A stretch of DNA of 51,108 nucleotides, taken from the NCBI GenBank assembly GCA_947628675.1, contig CANRAR010000007.1, forward strand, positions 1 through 51,108, written 5' to 3'. A model generated the notes under the pieces. The model saw nothing but the letters and a program-made list of their open reading frames with translations. It searched no databases and was not told where the DNA came from. How positions within the stretch are numbered: position 1 is the stretch's first letter; the number at the start of each line of letters is the position of its first letter. The position numbers were made by a program, and so were the translations under genes. The stretch is from an uncultured Clostridia bacterium (GTDB lineage Bacteria; Bacillota; Clostridia; Christensenellales; Borkfalkiaceae). Shown here piece after piece: positions 8,350 through 16,339 of the stretch.

Positions 8350-9411
8350 ATGAAGAAAAAAGCATACATAACCCTGCAAAACGGGAAAGTGTTCGAGGGC
8401 GTCTCCTTCGGCGCAAAGAAGGAGGTCATCGGCGAACTCGTGTTCACCACGGGCATGACGGGGTACCTCGAGACGCTCACCGACCCGAGTTACTACGGGC
8501 AGATCGTGACGCAGACCTTTCCGCTCATCGGAAATTACGGGGTCATCCCCCCCGACTTCGAGAGCGGGAAAGTGTGGGCGAGCGCCTACATCGTGCGCGA
8601 AAAATGCGATATGCCCTCCAATTTCCGCAGTCAGGGGAACATAGAGGAATTCTTGAAGGCGCAGGGCATTCCCGCCGTGTACGGCGTGGATACCCGCGAA
8701 CTCACCAAGACGGTGCGCGAGGCGGGCGTCATGAACGCCGCCATCACCTTTGCGCCCTTTTCCGAGTTCGGGCGGCTGCAAGCCTACCGCGTGAAGAACG
8801 CCGTGCTCGCCGTGACATCGGGCAAGAGGGAGACGTACGGCGAGGGCGGACTGCACGTCGTGATGTACGACTTCGGCGCAAAGAAAAATATCGGGCGCGA
8901 ACTCGTTTCGCGCGGGTGCCGCGTGACCGTCGTGCCCGCCTACACGACGGCGGAGGAAGTGCTCTCTCTCGAGCCCGACGGCATCATGCTGACGAACGGC
9001 CCCGGCGACCCCGCCGAAAATACCGAAATTATTGCGGAAATTCGCAAACTTGCGGGCAAGAAGCCCATTTTGGGCATCTGCCTCGGGCATCAGCTCTTCG
9101 CGCTCGCCATGGGCGGCAAGACGCGCAAGATGAAGTACGGGCACCGCGGCGCGAACCAGCCCGTAAAACAAGTGGAGACGGGCAGGGTGTTCATCACCTC
9201 GCAAAATCACGGCTACGAAGTGGTGGCGGAGAGCGTCCCCGCGGGCGTTTTATCCTATGTCAACGTCAACGACGGCACGTGCGAGGGCATGGACTATCCC
9301 GAATACGACGCCTCCACCGTGCAGTTTCACCCCGAGGCGTGTGGCGGCCCGCACGACGCGAGTTTTCTGTTTGAGGCGTTCATCGCGCGCATGAAGAAGG
9401 AGAAACACTGA
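8350..9411 (+). CDS. carA: Carbamoyl-phosphate synthase small (glutaminase) subunit
   Basis: Hydrolyses glutamine and channels ammonia to CarB. The N-terminal CPSase domain is followed by a class I glutamine amidotransferase domain with the nucleophile C244 in GICLGHQLF and the downstream VQFHPEA. The start at 8350 gives 353 residues, the usual size. An upstream in-frame extension has no family support, whereas GAGG sits five bases before this ATG. It is followed after one base by the carB-dapF frame. Confidence 0.96.
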   Translation: MKKKAYITLQNGKVFEGVSFGAKKEVIGELVFTTGMTGYLETLTDPSYYGQIVTQTFPLIGNYGVIPPDFESGKVWASAYIVREKCDMPSNFRSQGNIEEFLKAQGIPAVYGVDTRELTKTVREAGVMNAAITFAPFSEFGRLQAYRVKNAVLAVTSGKRETYGEGGLHVVMYDFGAKKNIGRELVSRGCRVTVVPAYTTAEEVLSLEPDGIMLTNGPGDPAENTEIIAEIRKLAGKKPILGICLGHQLFALAMGGKTRKMKYGHRGANQPVKQVETGRVFITSQNHGYEVVAESVPAGVLSYVNVNDGTCEGMDYPEYDASTVQFHPEACGGPHDASFLFEAFIARMKKEKH

Positions 9412-9412
9412 A

Positions 9413-12400
9413 ATGCCCAAGAGAAGCGATATTAAAAAAGTCCTCGTCATCGGCTCCGGCCCCATTGTGATAGGACAGGCGGCGGAGTTCGACTATGCGG
9501 GCACACAGGCTTGCCGCGTCCTCAAGGACGAGGGGTGCAATGTCGTTCTGTGCAACTCCAACCCCGCCACCATCATGACGGATAAGATGCTCGCGGATGA
9601 AATTTATCTGGAACCGCTCACCGAGGACAGTTTGAAGCGCATCATTATAAAGGAGCGCCCCGATAGCCTCCTTGCCTCTTTGGGCGGGCAGACGGGGCTC
9701 ACGATGGGCTGCAAACTCGCCAAGAGCGGATTTTTGGACGAATGGGGGGTCAAACTCATCGGCACCAAACTCGACGCTATCGACCGCGCCGAGGATCGGG
9801 AACTCTTCAAGGAGACGATGAACAAGATCGGGCAGCCCGTCGTGCCCTCGGACATCGCCTACACCGTGGAGGAGTGCGTTGCAATCGCAAATAAACTCGG
9901 CTATCCCGTCATCGTGCGGCCTGCCTTCACTTTGGGCGGCGCGGGCGGGGGAGTAGCGCGGGACGAGGAGGAACTCCGCCTCATCTCCCACAACGGGTTG
10001 ATGCTCTCGCCCATCACGCAGGTGCTCATCGAGAAGTACATCGGCGGGTGGAAGGAAATCGAATTTGAAGTCCTGCGCGACGGGAAGGGGAACGTCATCA
10101 CCGTCTGCTCGATGGAGAACGTCGATCCCGTGGGGGTGCATACGGGGGATTCCGTCGTCATTGCGCCCGCCGTGACGCTCTCCGACAAGGAATACCAGAT
10201 GCTCCGCACGGCGTCGCTCGACATCATCACAGAACTCGGCATTGAGGGCGGCTGCAACTGCCAATTTGCGCTCTATCCCGATAGTTTCGAGTACGCCGTC
10301 ATCGAGGTCAACCCCCGCGTTTCGCGCTCCTCGGCGCTCGCCTCCAAGGCGACGGGCTATCCCATTGCCAAGGTGGCTTCCAAAATTGCGCTCGGCTATA
10401 CCCTCGACGAGATCAAGAACGACGTCACGGGCAAGACGTACGCCTGCTTCGAGCCCACCATCGACTACGTCGTCGTAAAACTGCCCAAGTGGCCGTTCGA
10501 TAAATTTTTGTACGCCAAGCGCGACTTGGGCTCGCGCATGAAGGCGACGGGGGAGGTGATGGCGATCGGCGCCTCCTTCGAACAGGCCATCATGAAGGCG
10601 GTGCGCGGGGCGGAGATCTCCCTCGACACCTTGAATCACCCCAAGTTTGCGAATATGTCCGCGGGCGAACTGCGGGAGGAGATCAAAAAGCAGACCGACG
10701 AGCGGCTGTTCGCCGTGTTCGCCGCCTTGAAGGCGGGCATCTCCGTGGACGAGATTTATTCCGTCACCAAGATCGACGAGTGGTTTTTGTGGAAATTCGT
10801 CAATTTAATTGAATACGAGCGCGCCATTGCGGGCAAAAAACTTACGCGGGCGCAGTATCTCGAGGGCAAGCGGTTGGGCTTCCCCGATCGGGCGCTCGCC
10901 CGCATTTCGGGTGAAAAACTTCCCATGTACCGCCGCGCTTGCTTCAAAATGGTGGATACCTGCGCCGCCGAATTTGCCGCGCAGACGCCGTACTTCTATT
11001 CGACGTACGACGACCCCGCGGACGACGAGGCCAAGCCCTTCGTGAAGCGGAGCGGCAAGCGGCGCGTCATCGTCATCGGCTCGGGCCCCATCCGCATCGG
11101 GCAGGGCATCGAGTTCGACTACTCCTCCGTCCACTGCGTGTGGGCATTGAAGCGGCTCGGGTACGAGGTCGTCATCATCAACAACAACCCCGAGACCGTC
11201 TCCACCGACTTCGACACGGCGGACAGGCTGTACTTTGAAAGCCTCACGCCCGAGGACGTGCAGAACGTCATCGACGTCGAAAAGCCCTACGGCGTCGTCA
11301 TCACCTTCGGCGGGCAGACCGCCATCAAACTGTGTTCCTATCTCGACAAGGCGGGGGTGCGCATCCTCGGCACGAGTGCGGACAGCGTGGATATGGCGGA
11401 GGACAGGGAGCGCTTCGACGAACTCTTGGAGCAGTTCGGCATCGCACGGCCGAAGGGGCTGACCGTCATGACCAAGGAGGAGGCCGTGCGGGCGGCGGAG
11501 ACTTTGGGCTATCCCGTGCTTCTGCGCCCCTCGTACGTCATCGGCGGGCAGAACATGACCATCGCCTTCACCGAGAACGACATTGCGCGATATATGGACG
11601 TCATTTTGGCGCAGCATATCGAAAATCCCGTGCTCTGCGATAAGTACCTCATGGGGACGGAACTCGAAGTGGACGCCATCTCCGACGGCGTGGATGTTCT
11701 CATCCCCGGCATCATGCAGCACATCGAGCGCGCGGGGGTGCACTCGGGGGACTCCATTGCGGTGTATCCGCCGTACCACCTCGCCGACGCCATGAAGAGC
11801 CGCATTGTGGAAGTTTCCACTCGGCTTGCGCTCGCCTTAAAGACCAAGGGGCTCATCAACATCCAATATCTCATCTATCAGAACAGGTTGTACGTCATCG
11901 AAGTCAACCCGCGCGCCTCGCGCACCATTCCGTACATCTCCAAGGTGACGGGGGTGCCCATGGTGGACATCGCCACCAAGATCATGGTGGGGGCGAAACT
12001 TCGCCGCCTCGGCTACGGCACGGGGCTGTACCCCGATTCGCCGTACGTCGCCGTGAAGGTGCCCGTGTTCTCCTTTGAAAAACTCAACGACGTCAACTCC
12101 CAACTCGGGCCCGAGATGAAATCGACAGGGGAAGTGCTCGGCATCGGCAAGACCATCGAGGAGGCGCTCTTCAAGGGGCTTGTCTCGGCGGGCTTCAAGA
12201 TGTGCCATCCCACCAAGGAAAAGCCCGTCGGCGTGTACTTTACCGTCAACGATCAGGATAAGTTCGAACTCGTCTCCATCGCCAAGAAGTTTGCCGACCT
12301 CGGCTGTAACCTCTATGCAACGGCGGGCACGGCGAAGGTCATCTCCGACCTCGGCATCGACGTCACCGTCGTGGAACGCTTGAAGGCCACCAAGCGCGTC

Positions 12401-13468
12401 TCCAAACTCATGGACGAGGGCAAGATCGACTATATCATCTACACGGGCAAGACGGACGTGGATAGCATTGCCGACTACATCGAACTGCACCACCACGCAA
12501 TCCTACTCGGCGTGACGGTACTCACCTCCCTCGATACGGCGCGGGCGCTCTCGGACATCATTGCGAGCAAGTTCACGGAGTACAACACCGAACTTGTGGA
12601 TATCAACAATCTGCGCAAGAAGAGGACGGAACTGCACTTCACCAAGATGCAGTCGTGCGGCAACGACTACATCTACTTCGAGAATATGGACGGGGCGATC
12701 ACCTGCCCCGAATCGCTCGCCGTCAACTTCGTCAGCCGCCACTACGGCATCGGCGGGGACGGCATCGTGCTCATTGAGAAGTCCGACGTTGCCGACGCCA
12801 AGATGCGCATCTTCAACCAGGACGGCTCGGAGGGCAACATGGCGGGCAACGCCATACGGTGCGTCGCCAAGTACCTCCACGAGAAGGGCATCGTGAAGGG
12901 CGAGACCATGACCATCGACACGATGAGCGGCGTCAAGACGGTGAAGGTGTTCTCCTTCAACGGCATCGTCTCTTCGGCGAGCGTAAATTTGGGGCTTGCC
13001 GAGTTCCGCGGCGAGAAAATTCCCTCCGTGTGGAGGGGGGAGAAGGTCGTAAAGGCGCCCATGGAGATCGAGGGGACGACGTACGATGTGACCCTCGTCA
13101 ACCTCGGCAACCCGCACTGCGTTATCTTCTGCGACAAGGTGGACGATGTGCCCGTGAAGACGCTCGGCCCCAAGATCGAGAACAGCAAGTATTTCCCGCA
13201 GCGCACCAATGTGGAGTTTGTGCGCGTCGTCAACGAGGCGACCATCAAGATGCGCGTGTGGGAGCGCGGCAACGGCGAAACGTGGGCTTGCGGCACGGGC
13301 GCCGCGGCTGCCGCCGTCGCAAGCGTGATGTGCGGCTACTGCCGCCGCGATACCGACATCACCGTGAAGGTGCGCGGGGGAGACCTCATCGTGCGGTATT
13401 CCTCCGACGGTTCGGTGACGCTCACGGGCAACGTCGAAAAAATTTACGAGGGGACGGTGGAGTTCTGA
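9413..13468 (+). CDS. carB: CarB-DapF fusion: carbamoyl-phosphate synthase large subunit joined to diaminopimelate epimerase
   Basis: A single 1351-residue frame. Residues 1 to about 1070 are a complete CarB: two ATP-grasp halves beginning VLVIGSGPIVIGQAAEFDYA and VIVIGSGPIRIGQGIEFDYS, then an allosteric MGS-like domain from about residue 935. Without a linker, ELHFTKMQSCGNDYIYFE (from residue 1073) opens a full 279-residue DapF. Its family residues include FNQDGSE, NLGNPH, TNVEFV, ERGNGE and the second catalytic cysteine C1293 in WACGTGA. The first catalytic cysteine, usually in MCGN, is alanine (A1144 in NMAGNAIRC). CarB makes carbamoyl phosphate for arginine and pyrimidines; DapF would make meso-DAP for lysine and peptidoglycan. 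There is no stop or good internal start at the junction. The end overlaps the next gene by TGATG. Confidence 0.93.
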   Translation: MPKRSDIKKVLVIGSGPIVIGQAAEFDYAGTQACRVLKDEGCNVVLCNSNPATIMTDKMLADEIYLEPLTEDSLKRIIIKERPDSLLASLGGQTGLTMGCKLAKSGFLDEWGVKLIGTKLDAIDRAEDRELFKETMNKIGQPVVPSDIAYTVEECVAIANKLGYPVIVRPAFTLGGAGGGVARDEEELRLISHNGLMLSPITQVLIEKYIGGWKEIEFEVLRDGKGNVITVCSMENVDPVGVHTGDSVVIAPAVTLSDKEYQMLRTASLDIITELGIEGGCNCQFALYPDSFEYAVIEVNPRVSRSSALASKATGYPIAKVASKIALGYTLDEIKNDVTGKTYACFEPTIDYVVVKLPKWPFDKFLYAKRDLGSRMKATGEVMAIGASFEQAIMKAVRGAEISLDTLNHPKFANMSAGELREEIKKQTDERLFAVFAALKAGISVDEIYSVTKIDEWFLWKFVNLIEYERAIAGKKLTRAQYLEGKRLGFPDRALARISGEKLPMYRRACFKMVDTCAAEFAAQTPYFYSTYDDPADDEAKPFVKRSGKRRVIVIGSGPIRIGQGIEFDYSSVHCVWALKRLGYEVVIINNNPETVSTDFDTADRLYFESLTPEDVQNVIDVEKPYGVVITFGGQTAIKLCSYLDKAGVRILGTSADSVDMAEDRERFDELLEQFGIARPKGLTVMTKEEAVRAAETLGYPVLLRPSYVIGGQNMTIAFTENDIARYMDVILAQHIENPVLCDKYLMGTELEVDAISDGVDVLIPGIMQHIERAGVHSGDSIAVYPPYHLADAMKSRIVEVSTRLALALKTKGLINIQYLIYQNRLYVIEVNPRASRTIPYISKVTGVPMVDIATKIMVGAKLRRLGYGTGLYPDSPYVAVKVPVFSFEKLNDVNSQLGPEMKSTGEVLGIGKTIEEALFKGLVSAGFKMCHPTKEKPVGVYFTVNDQDKFELVSIAKKFADLGCNLYATAGTAKVISDLGIDVTVVERLKATKRVSKLMDEGKIDYIIYTGKTDVDSIADYIELHHHAILLGVTVLTSLDTARALSDIIASKFTEYNTELVDINNLRKKRTELHFTKMQSCGNDYIYFENMDGAITCPESLAVNFVSRHYGIGGDGIVLIEKSDVADAKMRIFNQDGSEGNMAGNAIRCVAKYLHEKGIVKGETMTIDTMSGVKTVKVFSFNGIVSSASVNLGLAEFRGEKIPSVWRGEKVVKAPMEIEGTTYDVTLVNLGNPHCVIFCDKVDDVPVKTLGPKIENSKYFPQRTNVEFVRVVNEATIKMRVWERGNGETWACGTGAAAAAVASVMCGYCRRDTDITVKVRGGDLIVRYSSDGSVTLTGNVEKIYEGTVEF

Positions 13469-14073
13469 TGCAGAGGGATAAACTGTACGAGGAAAGCGCG
13501 GTCTCCAAGCGGAGCCAAAAGGAGAGCAAACTCTACACCGCATTCTTTGTGATGGCGATGATCTTCTTTGTCCTCGCCGCCATTCTGCTGTTCTTCTCCT
13601 TCAACGACATCGTGAACGTGGTGAATAATGAAAAGGCAAGTTCCACGGAGAAAGCGCTGTACATCGTGATACGCATCGGGTTCGTGGTGTCGCTCGTCCT
13701 CATCGGGCTTCTCTTCTTCCTGCTCAAAAACCGCTTCAACGTGAGTTACGACTATATCTATGTGGATGACGAAGTGCGTTTCACCAAGGTATTCAACGGC
13801 AAGCGGCGCAAATATATTACGACCGTCACGATGGAAAACCTCCTGCGCATCGGGTATTGCGATAAGCCGTCCTACCAGAATGCCCTCCGCGAGTTGCGGG
13901 GGAAAAAGCCGTGCATCCTTACCCCCAACAAGACGCCCGCCGAGGAGAAATTCTTCGTCTATCTCCTCGTGAATACCTCGATGGAGCGCAAAATGTACGT
14001 CATCGAATGCAGAAAGGAGATGCTCGAATACCTCGTGTTCGCGGCGGGAAGAAATAAGTGGGTGAGCGAATGA
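13468..14073 (+). CDS. Two-helix membrane protein of unknown function
   Basis: A 201-residue protein I do not recognise. A basic N-terminus is followed by two strong membrane segments (about residues 25-46 and 68-90). The cytoplasmic C-terminal part starts NVSYDYIYVDDEVRFTKVFN and looks beta-rich, similar to small PH-like domains. Its start overlaps the carB-dapF stop and its stop overlaps the cysteine desulfurase start, so it is coexpressed with both. Function is unassigned. Confidence 0.75.
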   Translation: MQRDKLYEESAVSKRSQKESKLYTAFFVMAMIFFVLAAILLFFSFNDIVNVVNNEKASSTEKALYIVIRIGFVVSLVLIGLLFFLLKNRFNVSYDYIYVDDEVRFTKVFNGKRRKYITTVTMENLLRIGYCDKPSYQNALRELRGKKPCILTPNKTPAEEKFFVYLLVNTSMERKMYVIECRKEMLEYLVFAAGRNKWVSE

Positions 14074-15188
14074 TCTACCTCGACAATGCCGCGACGACGG
14101 CTCCCGACGAAGCTGCCGTGGCGCGGGCGCAGACCTTCCTGAAAGAAAACTTCTATAATCCCTCCGCGATCTATGGCGGAGGTTTTTCCGTGCACTCTGC
14201 CCTCAAAGGGGCGCGCGAGGGGCTCATTTCCCGCATCGCCGACCCCGCGAAGTTCGAACTCATCTTCACCTCGGGGGGCACGGAGAGCGACAATCAGGCG
14301 ATCTTCTCGGGCGCGCGGCGCGGCAACGCCGTGACGACGGGGGGGGAACACGCCGCCGTGTTCGAGAGTTTCACCGAACTCAAAAACCGCGGAGTGGAGC
14401 CCCGTTTTGCGCCCGTTTTGCGGGACGGCAGGGTGGATAAGGAGGCGCTCCTCGCCCTTGTGGATGAAAAAACGGCGCTCGTCTCCGTCGTGCACGTCAA
14501 CAACGAGACGGGAGCCGTTAACGACATCTTCGCGCTCGCCCGCGCCGTGAAGGCAAAAAATCCGCGTACACTCTTCCATTCGGACGGTGTACAGGCGTTC
14601 GGCAAACTTCCCGTGCGGCTCACGGGAGACATCGACCTCTACTCGGTGAGCGCGCACAAGATTGGGGGATTGAAGGGCACGGGCGCGCTCTTCAAGCGAA
14701 AAAACCTCAACTTATTGCCGTTTATTTACGGCGGCGGGCAGGAGAGCGGGCTAAGAAGCGGCACGGAAAACGTGTTCGGCGCGATGACCTTTGCCTATGC
14801 CGCGGAGAAGAAATTCGCCACGCTTTCGGCGGACGGGCGGCGGCTTTTGAAACTCAGAGAGCGGCTGTGGGAACTTCTCGATAAAGATATTTTTGTTCGC
14901 ATTTCACCCGAGGACGGGACGCCGTACATCTTGGCGACCTCGGCGGTGGGGATGCGCGGCGAGGTGCTCGTGCGGATGCTGTGGGAGCGCGGCGTCGTCG
15001 CGGGGACGGGCAGCGCCTGTTCTTCCCGCCATCGGTTCAGCCGTGTGCTTGCGGCCTGCGGGTACGACGAAAAGACGATGGACGGGGCGCTCCGCTGGAG
15101 TTTTTCGCCCGCCACGACGGAGGAGGACGTGGAGCGCGCGGCGGAGATCGCAAACGACGTCGCCGCGACATTCAAGGGGAATTTATGA
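14070..15188 (+). CDS. Cysteine desulfurase (NifS/IscS family)
   Basis: PLP enzyme that removes sulfur from cysteine as an enzyme-bound persulfide. The start at 14070 gives MIYLDNAATT, the typical family N-terminus; a GTG four codons upstream is less likely. The PLP lysine is K197 in SAHKIGGLKG and the persulfide cysteine is C317 in GSACSSR. At 372 residues it fits the NifS-like group paired with ThiI, which follows with overlapping codons. Sulfur supply for tRNA 4-thiouridine is therefore the likely role; iron-sulfur assembly cannot be excluded. Confidence 0.93.
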   Translation: MIYLDNAATTAPDEAAVARAQTFLKENFYNPSAIYGGGFSVHSALKGAREGLISRIADPAKFELIFTSGGTESDNQAIFSGARRGNAVTTGGEHAAVFESFTELKNRGVEPRFAPVLRDGRVDKEALLALVDEKTALVSVVHVNNETGAVNDIFALARAVKAKNPRTLFHSDGVQAFGKLPVRLTGDIDLYSVSAHKIGGLKGTGALFKRKNLNLLPFIYGGGQESGLRSGTENVFGAMTFAYAAEKKFATLSADGRRLLKLRERLWELLDKDIFVRISPEDGTPYILATSAVGMRGEVLVRMLWERGVVAGTGSACSSRHRFSRVLAACGYDEKTMDGALRWSFSPATTEEDVERAAEIANDVAATFKGNL

Positions 15189-16339
15189 TGGAAAAAGTGG
15201 TCATCATCCGCTATGCGGAGATTCATTTGAAGGGCAAAAACAGGGGATATTTCGAGCGCATCTTTATCATCAACCTCGAACGCGCCCTGAAAGGCCTCCG
15301 CCACGAACTGCATCGCACGAGCGGACGATACCTCGTGGAGAAATTCGATACGGCGCGCTACGAGGAAGTTATGGAGCGCGTGGGGCGCGTGTTCGGCGTT
15401 CACTCCTGCTCGGAAGGGCTGCTCGTGCCAAACGATATGGACAGCATCTTCGAGGCGGCAAAGTGCGTCGCCCCCGCAAGTGGGACGTTCAAAGTGGAGA
15501 CCCACCGCGCCGACAAGAAGTTTCCCCTGACCTCCATGGAGATCAGCGCGGAGATCGGCGGGCGGCTGCTTGCCCATAACCACGCCCTCAAAGTGGATGT
15601 GCATGACCCCGCCGCGCACGTCTATGTAGACATCCGCGAGAACGGCACGGCGCTCGTGTTCGGCTCCTATCGCCCCGGGGCGGGCGGAATGCCCGTCGGC
15701 ACCGCGGGGACGGGGCTTCTGCTTCTTTCGGGTGGCATCGATTCACCCGTCGCGGGCTACATGATGGCGAAGCGCGGCATGACGGTGGAGCCCCTGCACT
15801 TCCACAGTTACCCCTACACCAACGAGGGGGCAAAGGAGAAGGTGAGAGAACTCGCCGCGCTCCTTGCAAAGTACACGCTCGTGGATCGGCTCCGCACCGT
15901 GAACGTCGCCCACATTCAGGAGGAGATCCACAAACATTGCGCCGCCGACCTCAACGTGACGCTTTTAAGGCGATTTATGGTGCGCATCGCCGAGCGGATC
16001 GCGGGTAAGGTGGGCGCGCAGTGCCTCATCACCGGCGAGAGCCTCGGGCAGGTGGCGAGCCAGACGATGGAGGGGCTGACTTCCTCCAATTCGGTGGCGA
16101 CGCTTCCCATCCTCCGCCCGCTCATCGGCTTCGACAAGGAGGAGATCATCGAGCGCGCGCGAAGGATCGGCAGTTACGAGACCTCCGTGCTTCCCTATGA
16201 GGACTGCTGTACGGTGTTCCTCCCCGAGCATCCCGCCATCCGCCCCAAACTCTCGTATATCGAAGAGGAGGAGGCCAAACTCGACGTGGAAGCCCTCATC
16301 GAGGAGGCCATGGGAACGCTCGAATACATCCGCCTCTGA
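15185..16339 (+). CDS. thiI: tRNA 4-thiouridine synthase ThiI
   Basis: Adenylates U8 of tRNA and introduces sulfur. An N-terminal ferredoxin-like and THUMP region (IIRYAEIHLKGKNRGYFE) precedes the PP-loop ATPase motif LLSGGIDSP near residues 179-187, then the family stretch LITGESLGQVASQT. At 384 residues it lacks the C-terminal rhodanese domain of the enterobacterial form, as usual in Firmicutes, so the upstream desulfurase must pass sulfur directly. Two ATG codons in tandem (15185, 15188) could both start. The stop abuts the convergent PBP gene with no gap. Confidence 0.95.
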   Translation: MMEKVVIIRYAEIHLKGKNRGYFERIFIINLERALKGLRHELHRTSGRYLVEKFDTARYEEVMERVGRVFGVHSCSEGLLVPNDMDSIFEAAKCVAPASGTFKVETHRADKKFPLTSMEISAEIGGRLLAHNHALKVDVHDPAAHVYVDIRENGTALVFGSYRPGAGGMPVGTAGTGLLLLSGGIDSPVAGYMMAKRGMTVEPLHFHSYPYTNEGAKEKVRELAALLAKYTLVDRLRTVNVAHIQEEIHKHCAADLNVTLLRRFMVRIAERIAGKVGAQCLITGESLGQVASQTMEGLTSSNSVATLPILRPLIGFDKEEIIERARRIGSYETSVLPYEDCCTVFLPEHPAIRPKLSYIEEEEAKLDVEALIEEAMGTLEYIRL

